Counted from the stretch's first letter, positions 19,325 through 30,088 are shown. The stretch: DNA of 51,130 nt from Chara braunii (GCA_003427395.1 BFEA01000001.1:9257217-9308346), one strand, 5' to 3'. Notes: generated by a model from the sequence alone, not told the origin. Program-made: numbers and translations.

Positions 19325-21169
19325 TCAGCGGTGTCGGTTTTTGAGAAGGGCCTCATTCCCTCCAGAGCATGAGGAACGCGATCCATTGAGGATCCGTCCT
19401 AAGGTCCCATTCGCGGCCGATGTGGGTGTGTTATTTCGTTGTGCACGGGGGGGGGCTGGGAGAGTCCAATGTTTATTTGTCAGCCATTGCAGCGGGTGCA
19501 CTTGGCTGCTGATTTCGGTTTGTGGGGCCAGGGCCGAGATTTGAATGCATGCATATGGCACCCAAGGAATATCATTCCCCATCAACAGTCGAACAATAAA
19601 TTTGAAGATCGGTGCTTTAATTTCATTTTCGGGGTCGATTATTCCAAGCCCCCCTTTGGAACATGGTTGTGTTATGATGTCCCAAGCCACTCTTTTGATG
19701 CAGTCCGTTTGTTCATGGTCTCCACGCCAGAGGAATGCCGCAGCATATCGTCTCAATCTTGTGAGTTGTCCGCGGTTCAGCTGCCAAAAGGCCACTTTAT
19801 ACCAGATTGCCGCGAAGATTGCATTGTTTATCGCAAGCGCCCTTCCAATCAGTGATGTATGGGCCGTTTTCCATGTCCCCATTCGGCGAACCGCCATATC
19901 GACTAGTTTGTCACCGTGGTCTTGAGGCGGACCTTTCGCTGTAAGGTTGACTCCCAGGACTGTAATGGCGGCCTCCTCATTCTTCCAATCAACTTGCGGG
20001 GTATGTGGCGGCAAGTTGTTTGTGTTGCTGAGCCACCAACCTTCCATCTTTGTTCCACAGTAATACTTTTATATATGCCACCACCTCACATAGATGTATC
20101 ATGTGTGCCAACTCCTGAAAGGAAGCCTGGTTGGCTTTAAACAAGACTGTCAAGTAGTCGGCGAAAATGGATGTGATCGGAATGAGGTACGGGGGCAGCT
20201 CATGAACCTCAATTCTCTGTACATCCGGGTTGGCTCAGATCATGCCTGCCAAAGCTTCCATGATGAGGACAAAGAAAATCGGGGCGATGGGATCACCTTG
20301 CCTTACTGATCTCTGCAGGCAGATCTGGGGGGCATGGTGTCCATTTATCATTATATTTGTGGATGTCGTTCTATGAAATACGTTCACCCATTTCCTGAAT
20401 CCGGGGCCGAAGTTCATTTTTTGTAGGCACATCTCCAAAAAGTCCCAATTGACGTGGTCATACGCTTCGATAAAGAGTATAGCCGTGTCAACTCGTCTCT
20501 GTCTCGTATATCTAATGGTCTCATTGACCAGCAGGATGTTATCCTGAATATTCCTATACGACATAAATCTAGATTGGTCATGGTGGATAATGTTGGACAG
20601 GTGGAGCAAGAGTCTGTTGGCCCAGACCTTGCCACCATTTTGTAGGGGACCGACATGAGTGTAATCGGTCGGTATTTGCGAATCTCCTCCTTGTCCCCTT
20701 TCTTATATAGAAGTGTTCTTACCCCTTGTCCAATCATTCCACCAAAGGTCTCTTCCTTATAGACTGCATTCACATACTGACAAAAATCATCTTGAAACGT
20801 GTCCCAAAAATGCACCCAAAACTCCTCGGGGAAGGAGTCCAGCCTCGTTTTTTTTTCGTCATCCATATCTTGAAGGGCCTGTAGTTACTCGTTTTTTAGG
20901 ATAGGCAGTTCCATCTCCTCTCTTTGTTTTGTGGTGAGCATTGAAGGAAGAGCATTTATAAGGGCATGTCGGGCCGCATGCAAGATATGGGCCAGGTGCC
21001 GGTTGGTTTTAGATGTGAAGAACCTTTGGTAGTATGATGAGGTGTATTCAGCTATGCTGTAGGTGTTGGTTGCTCGCGGCTGGTTATTGTCAAAGGGGTG
21101 TCTGAGGGATGCGATCGTGCTTTGCCTTCCTTTTGCTTTAGCTTTTCTAAAGAAGGTCTTGGTCATCAT
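19325..21169 (-). pseudogene. LINE reverse transcriptase domain, catalytic site mutated
   Basis: 21,169-20,885 gives the linker upstream of RT. 20,866-20,414 has VRTLLYKKGDKEEIRKYRPI, the classic LINE RT start. 20,609-20,235 has HDQSRFMSYRNIQDN, AILFIEAYDHVNWDFLEMCL and VRQGDPIAPIFFVLIMEALA. The catalytic box at about 20,165-20,154 reads SIFADYLTVLF where active LINE RTs have F/YADD, so the second Asp is Tyr. 20,047-19,325 continues with GRALAINNAIF, AAAFLWRGDHEQ and VAWDIITQP. Frames change at least three times. The enzyme would be inactive even without the frameshifts. Confidence 0.88.
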
Positions 21170-21392
21170 ACCATCGGTTGCATCCTTTGAGATTCGTGCT
21201 TGAATTCTCCATTTATGAGCCTGGGCATCCAGGTGTTCCTGCAGTTTCCATATCCAGAGGATTCTCCATGAGCTAATTGTACCATTCTTCCAATTGAGCC
21301 AGGAGGTTATTCAGGGCTTCCTTGCGTTCCCTTCCATGCTTGATAGAATACCTTTTCACTCTCTCCCTGAGTTGAGCGACTCCATTATTGAA

Positions 21393-22040
21393 TCAGTCGA
21401 CCAGACCGCCATCCACTGGCTTGAAGGCGATCCAGTTTGCCCAGAAGTCCTTGACCACATTCTGGAAAGAGGGGTTTGTGAGGAGAGTGGAGTTGAATTT
21501 GAAGTACCCCGGGCCCTCAACAATATGTGAGTGAAAGGATAGCCCTAGTACTATCGTCCTATGGTTGAAGGACTTGCAGGGTGATATCGTGCAGATATCG
21601 GCCACCGTGAGGAGTCCTACTAGCTCGTCTGATATGAAACCTAGATCTATTCTTGAGTTTGCTACACCTCTAGCTCCCCTTACCCTAACACATGTGTAGG
21701 CCCTCTTAGTTGGGTGCAGTTGTCTGTACGAGTCTGTGAGGGTCAAGTCGGCCTTGAGGTATCCCAAGGTAGCAGTGTCCGGACCGATCTGCGTACGGTG
21801 TTTCTGTTGACTTTGTGAGGACGACCTTCTGTCCACAGACGGATCCGGTGTTGCATTATAATCCCCCATCAGTATTATGGGAGCATCTCTGGGCAGCTTC
21901 TCGTGCAGCGAGGCAAAGAAGGCCACTTTATGGGTCGGTTCGTTGGGTGCATAGATACACACCAGATAGAGTGTTTCTGTTCCGAGTGAGGCTCTTAGCT
22001 AGACCCATCTCCTCTCCAGTCTGTCCCATTCTGATTGGAC
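21393..22040 (-). pseudogene. LINE APE-type endonuclease, C-terminal part
   Basis: The frame from 21,962 reads VCIYAPNEPTHK... (MCIYAPNEPT at the ORF start), APIILMGDYNATPDPSVDR, GVANSRIDLGFISDEL and KSFNHRTIVLGLS. These are the GD-x-N, S-R-I-D and terminal His blocks of exonuclease-III-like LINE endonucleases. The residue before the terminal His is Asn, where active enzymes have Asp. The N-terminal part lies at 23,716-23,384, beyond the solo LTR. The endonuclease of such elements nicks target DNA to prime cDNA synthesis. Confidence 0.85.
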
Positions 22041-22079
22041 TGGGGTGAGTCTGGATGTTACATGTTGCGCCTGCAACAG

Positions 22080-22215
22080 GCTGCACGGGCCATTTCCAGG
22101 CCCGTGACGTTTTCAGGCCAAAAATCTGAAAACAAGGGCCTACAGACCCTGTGTCGTTTCAGCCCGAAAGCCTGAAAACAAGGGCCTACAGGCCCTGTGT
22201 CGTTTCAGGCTAAAT
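22080..22215. repeat. Tandem repeat of about 62 bp within the solo LTR
   Basis: AAACAAGGGCCTACAGRCCC followed by TGTGTCGTTTCAG occurs twice (about 22,130-22,160 and 22,175-22,207), with further partial units on each side. Upstream position in an LTR suggests U3 enhancer-type repeats; that function is inference. Confidence 0.75.
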
Positions 22216-22407
22216 CAAGGCCGGAGTATTTTCAGCCTGAAACTGGAAATGGCCCTCATCAGTTCGACCTGCCCTGAAACTCAGGCAACAAACCAGGGTT
22301 TTAGCACAGGCCATTTCGGGCCTGTTTTCAAGACAACCCCTGGTTGAGCTCCAACGCCAGGGTCTGGCATGTTTCGGCATTGGCAAGAGCAGCCTCCTGG
22401 ACGGGCC

Positions 22408-22420
22408 AGCACTATATAGG
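22408..22420 (+). promoter_or_regulatory. TATA-like box of the solo LTR
   Basis: CACTATATAGGAC lies about 355 bp into the LTR, where U3 promoters usually sit. It is followed by short repeats around GCGTTAG and AGTAGTCTTCA. Confidence 0.4.
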
Positions 22421-23383
22421 ACTGGCCCGCCCTGCAGGCAGTCAGGTAGTTCCTAGGTACTTCCCAGGCACTTCACGTGCAGTTCGGGAGGCAGGAGGTA
22501 GTCTTCAGGATTCGGCAGCAGCACTCTGGAGGAGCGCTGCAGGAGCAGTAGCAGCGTTAGCAGTAGTCTTCAACGCTGGGCACTAATAGCGTTAGTTGTA
22601 GTCTTCAGCGCGGGCACCATAGCAGCTAGAAGAGTACTAGAGAGAGAGAGATTGGGCGGAGGCCAGAGGGACTTACCTGCAGCGCCATTGCTCCAGCTTC
22701 GTCTTCGAGGTACCTGCAGCACAGCGCCATCTTCACAAGTTAGTACCTGGCACATGAGAGAGATAGTTCTTCTTCTTCCTCTTCTCAGTCCACCATCTCC
22801 TTCTCACCCTCTCGCTATCTGACTTCACTACATCAGCAGACTACGAGGGAGAGAGAGAGAGAGCTTGGTGACATTTGGATCCAGACTCGACGTTGGACTT
22901 CAGACATTTTGAAGAGGGATTATTTGAGACTTGTAACGAGACTTGGTGTTGACGACTTTCCCATCTCCCCCTTCCTATTCTTTGTCTGATCCCCTCCTCT
23001 TCGTCTGTGTATGTCTGGACCTGGCGCCTCTTTCCTGTGTATAGCGCCAGACCCCTTCACACCTTGTGATGAGCATGATGTATGTTTGGTCTGCGTTGAA
23101 ACATTGATTGGGCTAGTCATTAGTATTCTAGCATTCTGCTTCGCTATCTTGTACTATGTGAAAGAGGTCAGTCCCGGTCAGGTCAGGACTTGTATCTAAA
23201 TCTTCCACTGCGCTATAAAAGCCCATTTTGTATGTATCGGAATGCACATTTCTTGTTGAAATTCCACTTGCACTGCATTGTCCATTCAGTCCTTTTTATC
23301 ACATTGCGGATCCTCGGTTTTACATATACATCGCCCAACTGGGCATGTAACACTGGATGTGGGGTGAAGCCAAATAACCACTC

Positions 23384-23716
23384 CTATGATGTGTAGGGCC
23401 ACACCTGCGTGGCTCTCACCTTGTGCGTCGGGGAGTCTGTAAGGTGGGTCTCTTGCACCATCACCGCATCCAACCATTTCCCTTTTGTGTCTTGAGTGAT
23501 TAGATTCCAAATTGCTCTTCTCTTCTGTTCGTTTGGTTGGGCAAGCCCGTTTACATTGATCGATCTAATATCAAGATTGGCCCCCATCGCCTTCTTGGGC
23601 AACAGCGGAGGTCTCCTCATAGGCGGGGCCGGGTGAAGGGGAGCGGGGCAGATAGGGGGGCCTTGGTGGGGACCGCCCTGCACTGGTCTGTCAAGGTTAA
23701 GGATTTGAGCTGACAT
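23384..23716 (-). pseudogene. LINE APE-type endonuclease, N-terminal part
   Basis: A 110-aa frame. After a Pro-rich lead it reads LDIRSINVNGLAQPNEQKRR and LDAVMVQETHLTD, the INVNGL (Asn) and QETH (catalytic Glu) blocks at the start of APE-type LINE endonucleases. A stop at 23,384-23,386 ends it just before the solo-LTR insertion point; the rest of the domain resumes at about 22,040. Confidence 0.85.
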
Positions 23717-23753
23717 TAGATTGATTGACCGGTGTTGATTCGGGCATTACTTC

Positions 23754-25199
23754 TTACTGTAATTGTAGGGCACCACATTCGGGCTCCCTAGGCCTCTGTT
23801 TAATGAATGGTTGGTCGTCCCACTGCTGAAGGGCTTCCCGAATCGCTTCCTCCAGGATGATGCAGAGGAAGAGAATCTGCTCTTCTGTGGACCAGGTTGT
23901 ATTTGATCTCTGCTTTGCTGTTGGCATGTTGGAGAGCTGGTGTTGTGTCATCCATTGCAGATTGGACCCAGCCTGAGGTGTCTGCAACGCATGAGGGAAC
24001 ATGAGCAATGTGGGGGTCACCCCTTTTGGGAGTGGCAGATCCTGTGGGAACACTGTGCCGATTCTGGGTTATGTGCCATTTGAGCTCGTTCCTGGTTATT
24101 CGCTGGGTGACCTGTCCCCTCCATCCTTGCAGTGTGAGTCCCAGCGGGTTCTCACTGCATTTGGTGGCCAGTTTGGGTACCCACGATGGATTGGGGTGGA
24201 GGCCCAACTGCCATTGTGCTTCTTCTTGCACTCTCCTGATCGGCAGGACCACCACCCCTGCAGACCAGAGTATGCGGGGATGGGGCCCGATACGGGTGGC
24301 CAGGTGATCTTTGATGCGAGTGCGTTTTTTTGGTTCAGTCCCAGTTTCCAGTTCCACACTGCCCACAGTCTGCTTCTGTTGAGATTGGTTGTGTGGCGGC
24401 AGGGGCATGTCCAGCTCCCAGTCTGTCGCTGTTCCCACCTCGCTCTGCTGTTGTTGTTGGTGTTGTTGTTGTTGTTGATGTTTGCCTGCAGGGCTGAGTG
24501 CGAGGTGGTGGTCAACCGGGGTGAAGGGCACATAGTCCGTGTCGAGAATGTCCCATTCGAATTCTGAGTGGACGCTGTGAGCACTTTCCTCCAAGTCGGA
24601 GTTCTGCCCATTGACATCAGATTGTCCGTCCGGGTTGGTGGCCACCTCCAGTCCCATGCTCGAGGTCAGTGTCATTTGGGTCTGCGTTCGGTCGCCTACA
24701 CAAGACTGCTCCATCTGATCCGTCGCGCCCTGTTCCGCGCCCTGTTCTGGGGCATCCTTGATGTGGAAGAGGGGTCTGAGGAGGTGGTGTGGCACTAACT
24801 CCTCCGGGCCAATAGTGACCAGTGCTGGGCCGTGCCGGTCACCCCCTATGACACTCTCCACTTCTTGTACAATCACGGCCGGCCAGGTGATGCCTTCCCA
24901 CGATATATCCTCTGTTTCACACTGTCCTTGGTCCGCTGCAACTGTGACCAGTGCCAGATTGTAAGCGGTCAGGAAGCCTGGTTGATCTGCATCGCGTCAT
25001 GTTTTCTGACTTTTTCTCTGAGATTATACACTGTGTCTCTGATTCTGATCGCCACGCCCTGCCAGTCTATCGTGGATGGGTCCTCAAACCCATCGATATA
25101 ACGCCTGACCGATGTTGTGCACATGAAGGCCCTCCAAATATTATCCCAATGGAGCCGGGGAATGGTCATTTGGCCTCCTTGTGCCAACAGGCCCATCAA
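23754..25199 (-). pseudogene. LINE ORF1 C-terminal half
   Basis: 25,199-24,969 and 24,876-23,800 (358 aa), with a short further frame to 23,754, form one degenerate reading. Visible: a helix-prone start (HWDNIWRAFMCTTSVRRYID), a long acidic/Ser/Gln region with a polyglutamine run encoded by CAA/CAG at 24,440-24,480, and a basic Arg/Trp/Gln-rich end. It precedes ORF2 with a short gap, as expected. I see no zinc knuckle in this half. ORF1 proteins package LINE RNA. Confidence 0.6.
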
Positions 25200-25432
25200 T
25201 ACCGTGTCCGTGATGACTTTCGGCCTGGCCCTAACCTTTTTGTCTCTTGTATGACGCCTGGGGCCAGTCGTGCTGTTGCTGCGGGTCTGTGAGTCTGTTG
25301 CGGGGAATGTTTATCGCCGGCACAAGACATCCCTGTCTGTTGTGGGTCTTGCCTACCTGTGGGATTGACCTGTCTTCCCCTAGGATGGCCTGCCCTGGCT
25401 GATGCTGTTGCCGGCGAAGGGGATGGGCGCCC

Positions 25433-26250
25433 CTACCCTTCCCATCTCCATTCCCTTGGAAGTTTGATGGACTTTCTATGAAAGACCCATCCATCAAAGG
25501 CGTGGTCTTCTGGAATCCACCTTCCCATACCTTTCGGGTGTGGTTGTACCAGCCCTTGTGTGTGCATGTTTTTGTAGTAGGGGCAATGTGAGTTCGTGCA
25601 CAGGTGTCGTCTGGATTTGACCGTGTAGCACCAGGGGTCTTGGGGATGGCCGACCTTCAGGGGTCTTGGGGATGGCCGACCTGCACTGCATAGTTGCGGC
25701 GAACATGAGAGAAGGACCACTGGCCACTGACAGGGAAGCCTTTGCTCGGGTCCCAGTCCACTGCTATCAACAGTGAGCCATCCCGTTTGGGGATTGCCTG
25801 GGGAAGGTCGTTTATGTACCCCAGAACCGGCGCTATTTGCTGCTGATCTGCCAAGATCGTGCCTTGCACGCACAACGGTGCAAATCTGAGCTCGACCCAG
25901 AAGTGATTGTTCATCAGCTGTTCCCTGCGTTGGTCGGAGGTGATCGGGTTCTGGGGCACCCATGGACGGAATTCGACAGGTCGTCCATGGAACTTGAGAT
26001 TTTGCATTTTGAGCAGGTGTTCCCTGTCAATCGGATAAATGGTTATGACTGTTATCTTGCATCGATAGTTTCAATCAGGAAGTGGTCCTGTACTGCCTGG
26101 TTGTCTGCTTTGATGGCTCTCAACCGCCCATTGACCCACCTCAGTTTGTCATTGACCGGGGCGCTTGTTGTTTCAATCGGAAATGAAATCAGAGCAGTGA
26201 TCGAAGACAATAAACAAAGGCAGAGGAGAACACTCAATGCACGATGGTGA
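25433..26250 (-). pseudogene. LINE ORF1 RRM-like (DUF4283-type) domain, frameshifted
   Basis: The frame 26,007-25,657 reads FHGRPVEFRPWVPQNP, NHFWVELRFAPLCVQG, IAPVLGYINDLPQAIPKRDG and LIAVDWDPSKGFP. This pattern (aromatic PW block, W-V-x-L-x-F/L-P, G-x-I/L...V-D) is that of the DUF4283-like N-terminal domain of plant LINE ORF1 proteins. The frame is thrown at 25,658 by a 26-bp tandem duplication and continues in another frame with RRHLCTNSHCPYYKN, a possible zinc-binding segment. The preceding piece (26,237-26,052) gives DKLRWVNGRLRAIKADNQ. Confidence 0.65.
25632..25683. repeat. 26-bp tandem duplication
   Basis: CAGGGGTCTTGGGGATGGCC plus six bases occurs twice in direct succession (25,632-25,657 and 25,658-25,683). 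Because 26 is not a multiple of 3 it shifts the frame of LINE ORF1 here. Confidence 0.93.
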
Positions 26251-26270
26251 GATCCTCCTTGGCTGGCAGT

Positions 26271-26439
26271 CCCACCATCTCCCCTTTTTTTTTTTTTTTT
26301 TCTTCGTCAGACAGTCACACGGATTTTTCCGGCATATGGGTACGCCGGCCGGGTTAACTCATCACTCGCGGAATAATGTATACTTAACCACTTGCAGTCT
26401 TTGCGCTTAACAAAGACATGACCCCACCATCTCCCCTTT
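26271..26439 (-). mobile_element. Complete SINE-like insertion, family 2, with 17-bp target duplication
   Basis: The 17-mer CCCACCATCTCCCCTTT lies at 26,271-26,287 and again at 26,423-26,439. Between them is an element of about 135 bp on the minus strand ending in a poly(A) tail (the T-run at 26,285-26,301). It contains AAGTGGTTAAGTATAC, like a weak A-box, and GAGTTAACCCGG, like a weak B-box. The core matches 1261-1330. It sits inside LINE ORF1 and is therefore younger than that LINE. Confidence 0.85.
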
Positions 26440-26628
26440 GTTCTCCCGATCCTCTGATTTCGCATGATAACCCTCTCCCGCCTACTATATCCCTTTCGAC
26501 CTGCCGATCCTCTGACTCGGCGTAATAACCCTCTCCCTCTCTCTCTCTCTCTCCCCTTCCTTCGAGAAAATCCCCACCTACAAAGACCTGCCCATCCCAC
26601 TCATGGTAGTGCTGATTACACCATCACA

Positions 26629-26864
26629 AACCCTATACTAATCTCACAATCACATCCGGTGCAAAAAGATAACCATCATNNNNNNNNNNNNNNNNNNNNN
26701 NNNNNNNNNNNNNNNNNNNNNNNNNNNNNNNNNNNNNNNNNNNNNNNNNNNNNNNNNNNNNNNNNNNNNNNNNNNNNNNNNNNNNNNNNNNNNNNNNNNN
26801 NNNNNNNNNNNNNNAACCCTATACTAATCTCACAATCACATCCGGTGCAAAAAGATAACCATCA
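26629..26864. other. Assembly gap flanked by the same 50 bp
   Basis: A run of 135 N (26,680-26,814). The 50 bases before it (26,629-26,678) are identical to the 50 bases after it (26,815-26,864). The two contig ends probably overlap, so the gap is likely not real missing sequence. Confidence 0.95.
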
Positions 26865-27349
26865 CATGGGGATAGATATACCCGTTCTTCTCTATGAATT
26901 TTTTCTGGGGCCGGATATGAAGTTTCTGTATAAAATGAGCTTTCATCAGGCTCATGGCATCCAGGGCTAGCGGATCCTCTTTTGTCGCCTTCCCCTCTAC
27001 GGCCAGGGCTTTCATCAGAGCTTGCGACTCTCTGGACATTGGTTGTTCCCTGTCCCGTGTGGTTGTTCCGGGCTCGACTTCTTTTGGCTGGCCGTGCTGC
27101 CCTTTGAGGCCCCTGATGTAGATAGCGGTCACCCCTTTCCTGCACTGGTATTGACGATCCAATCACCAGCTTGGTTGCCCATGCCCCTGCCGGTCTTTGC
27201 CCATCGTGAGCTCGTTTCTGTTGGTCTGCTTGTTCAATCTGTGTTATCAGGATTCCAGCCTGTGTGGGCTTATGAGCAGCCCCTGGGCTGTGAGAGCATG
27301 ATGGGAGAGTGGCTTGGGAGCCACCTGAATCCTGTCTTCCTTCTGTCAT
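26819..27349 (-). pseudogene. LINE ORF1 N-terminal segment (probable)
   Basis: A 176-aa frame rich in Gln, Gly, Pro and Arg (GILITQIEQADQQKRAHDGQ, RPAKRSRARNNHTGQG). No domain is recognisable; disordered basic N-termini are common in LINE ORF1. It is assigned to the LINE from strand and position, since the RRM-like domain follows about 600 bp on. The ORF could equally be a chance frame. Confidence 0.35.
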
Positions 27350-27395
27350 TATTGTTTTGATTATATATTACTGTGTTTTCAACTTTTCACTCTTT

Positions 27396-28796
27396 TGTTA
27401 CGATCCTGGTCATTCCCAAAGTGCAAATTCACAATGAAAGACAATGCCACCCAATTGCGAAAGAAATGAAAGCACTTGCAAAGAGATAGAGACCACAGGA
27501 GAGAGAAAGAAGAAGAAGAAGAAGAAGAAGAAGAAGAAGAAGAAGAAGAAGAAGAAGAAGAAGAAGATGTACACCAGCAAGACCAATGACAATTCCCCCT
27601 TCTCTCTCTCCACCTTCCTCCTCCTCCTTCACTTCGCCAATCTTATTCTTTCCCCAATAATAATAATAACAATGAGTGGATGAACCAGAATCAATATCCG
27701 AAGTTCCCTCTTACTGCTGACTCAACAACAACACCAACAACAAGTCCACCATAGCTATGGCTTCCCTCCTTCTGCCTCCTCTCACATGCATAGGCTATGG
27801 CGGACTACTGAGGGCCCTGCCCTCCTGTCCAAAGGACAACCCAAAGCAGCTATGGCGCTGCACTCCTGTCCAAAGGACAACCCAAAACAGCTATGCTGCT
27901 GCTACTGACTGGTCCGCCATGCCAAGCTCTGCCTCAAGCTTCCTTGGTGCGGCACTACCCCAACTGGGGCGCCCAACAAGGTGATGAAGATGGTGTCCAC
28001 CATAGCCACGTAGGTGCCCCACCACTCTCCTCCTTCGCCCCCTTCTTCCTCCTCCTCAGGCTGGGCTGCTCGCCATAGCCAGGCTGAGCGCCCAGGCTGC
28101 CCTTCACCTCCAGGTAGCGCTGTATCAGCCCGGCGCTCCGCTCAGCAGCATGTCGCCAATCCTTGCATACCGCAAATGAGGAGGGGCTGCTTGCTCCTCC
28201 AGAAGATATAGCGGCCTACTGGCCTCTTGGGCGGTGACTTCCTAGGCCGAGCGGCCTCCCAGCAACCGGTACCTCCTCCCTTTCCGAGGGAAACATCATT
28301 GCAGGCTCTGCTATCCTCCGGACAGGCCCTAGACCCGGGCTACTTGGACTGGTACCGGCCTACCTCTAGCCTACCGCTACTGGGCCTCTAAAAATGCCAA
28401 CTTTTTGTCTTCTTCTGCTCGGCCTCCAGTACCCGACGCTTCTACCACTACTTCAGTGGTACCGGCCTACCTGCTACTTGAGTGTTTTTCCCCTCTGCTC
28501 TAAGTGTCGCGGGCCTACCCCCGCTACTCGAGTGTTTTCCCCCCTGCAACCCTCAAAGTCGTGGCCACAGGTAAGTACCGGCCCTGCGGGGCCTTTCAAC
28601 CAACAAGTACCCTTGCCGGTCACACACACACTCAGCCGACAGGCACTCAGACAGGCATGCAAACCAGCAGGCACGCACACACACACAGACATGGAAATCA
28701 CAGCAGAATGGGGGAATCTCAGCAAGGCATTCATTCCAGCGACAAATCCCAGAAATCAGCAGTGTTCTCAGTCTGTGTTTTTGGCGGGTCATTACA
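27396..28796 (-). repeat. 3' LTR of gypsy element 1 (right edge firm, left edge tentative)
   Basis: Right edge: the polypurine tract is directly followed on minus by TGTAATGACC, a normal LTR start (28,796). Left edge: minus-strand GGATCGTAACA ending at about 27,396 offers a CA terminus, giving about 1.4 kb, but without a second LTR to compare this is tentative. Inside lie a TATA-like TATATC on minus at about 28,206-28,213, repeated GGTACCGGCCTACC-type motifs (28,350-28,480) and a CA-rich stretch (28,620-28,690). Confidence 0.6.
27507..27567. repeat. (AAG)n microsatellite
   Basis: About 20 uninterrupted AAG units inside the presumed LTR. They give polylysine and polyleucine frames that are not genes. 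Confidence 0.97.
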
Positions 28797-28812
28797 CTAC
28801 CCCCCTCTCAAG
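28797..28812 (-). promoter_or_regulatory. Polypurine tract of gypsy element 1
   Basis: On the minus strand TTGAGAGGGGGGTAG lies directly before the LTR start TGTAAT. It is the expected plus-strand primer of an LTR retrotransposon. Confidence 0.8.
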
Positions 28813-28837
28813 AGCGAGGTCCCTTCGAGCGAGTAAC

Positions 28838-30088
28838 TCATTCAGAGTCGGCACAAAATGCATCATAGGCGTAGATCAGAAAGAGGGATTTAGTAAGACC
28901 GTGAGGAGTGAGTTTTGCAGAAAACTTAGCAGTCTGTCCGTCAGTGATCTGTTGTTCATAGGCGTTAACCACTCGTGGAGCATTCTTTAGCAACTCTTTC
29001 CGGTCGATCCAGAAAAACTTGTTCAACGGGTGATAGAGGAAGTGAACCTTGTACTGTCTGTTCCTCCCTCTTCCTTCATGGGCAACGATTTTGTCTATCT
29101 CATGGCTGCCATCGATAGGACTAGGTATCATAGGATCTCGGAAGGGAAAAGTCTCATCATCGATGTGTGGAGACAGTTTGGACGCGTGAAAGACCGGATA
29201 TGTGCGCAAATGAGGAGGCACGTCAATCACATATGAAGGACCAAATTCATCCCCAATCACCTTAAGAACCTGCCAAGGGCCATAGTACAATGGAAGGAGT
29301 TTTCGTGATACACCCTCTTCGTCAGAAAACTCAAACATTTTGACCCAGACATAACTCCCTACTTTGAAGTTCGCTTCTTTGCACGATTTGTTAGCATGTT
29401 TGATCATGGCATGCTGACGCTTGTTCATTGCTGCGATAGCAGCTTTGAGCAGACGTGAGTACTTGGCATTGTAGCCAGGCATGCCGGGCGTCAGATCAGG
29501 GGACCGTTCGGGGAACAAATAGGAGAGAGGATTGCGCAACTGCCAACAACATTGCAGCTGATTTGGTGTTACGCCAGTTGCAAAGTGAATGAAGTTGTTG
29601 TACAACCCTTTCACTTTGTGTAACTCCTTGTCCCACGTGTTCTCATCTGGAACAATTAGCGCGTGAAGCAGTTGAATGACAATCTGGTTGATTTCCTCGA
29701 CCAATCCATTGGCTTCGGGGTGTCGACCAGAAGTCTTGTTGAGTTTAATGTCATTGATTTGTGAGGTGAAGTCCTTCTAATCAACACTAATGAACCTGGT
29801 GTCCCGATCACTCACGAGAGTTTTCGGGGGTCCATACTGCAGAATGTACTGCTGGTGAAATTCTTCGATCACAAGCTCAGTTGGTGCATGAGGAGGTAGA
29901 GGAATCAAGTTCAGAAATTTGGAAAAGCGATCCACAATGACCATGACTTGTGAATGTCCTCCCTCACTCACCTTCCCCACGTCCGTGAAATCGATAGAGA
30001 CCGACTCACCGGGCCCATCAGGAATTGGGAGGGGTTTCAACAGGCCATAAGGCTTATGCCTATGGACCTTGGTTCTTTGACAGACTTA
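28838..30088 (-). pseudogene. Integrase core, GPY/F-like and chromodomain of gypsy element 1
   Basis: Two frames separated by a TAG at 29,779-29,777. The first (30,040-29,777) has GESVSIDFTDVG (first catalytic Asp), VIVDRFSKFLNLIPL and TLVSDRDTRFIS (second Asp). The second (29,704-28,838, 288 aa) has GRHPEANGLVEEIN (the Glu region), LLPLYYGPWQVLKVI (GPY/F-like), TYPVFHASKLSPH and a chromodomain-like end (EIDKIVAHEGRGRNRQYKVH, FFWIDRKELLKNA). The two stops lie where relatives have Gln (CxVCQRTK) and Trp. Chromodomains steer integration to marked chromatin. Confidence 0.85.

Larger units (their letters stand above)
22056..23352 (+). mobile_element. Solo LTR with 5-bp target duplication, inside the LINE endonuclease
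   Basis: The 1297-bp unit begins TGTTACATG and ends CATGTAACA (perfect 9-bp inverted termini, TG...CA). The 5 bp CTGGA lie directly before it (22,051-22,055) and after it (23,353-23,357). It interrupts the minus-strand LINE endonuclease. No gag or pol lies inside, so it is a solo LTR left by LTR-LTR recombination. Orientation is taken as plus from TATATAGG at about 22,414 and the downstream ACTTACCTG at about 22,669. Near its left end are two tandem copies of a unit of about 62 bp (GGGCCTACAGGCCCTGTGTC). Confidence 0.93.
17890..27349 (-). mobile_element. Near-complete LINE (plant L1-like), degenerate
   Basis: Read on the minus strand from 27,349 it carries ORF1 (to about 23,754), the APE-type endonuclease (23,716-21,393, interrupted), RT (about 21,169-19,325), zinc region and C-terminal tail (to 17,890). 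Order and domains are those of plant L1-type LINEs. A solo LTR (22,056-23,352), a SINE (26,288-26,422), a 26-bp tandem duplication (25,632-25,683), a gap (26,680-26,814) and many stops break it. Without the insertions it is about 8 kb. I see no poly(A) at its 3' end. Its 5' end abuts the gypsy LTR near 27,395. Confidence 0.85.

Noticed and set aside
24001-24567. 188-aa plus-strand ORF opposite LINE ORF1
   Set aside because: It is the antisense shadow of the glutamine-rich ORF1 region; the minus-strand reading fits the LINE.
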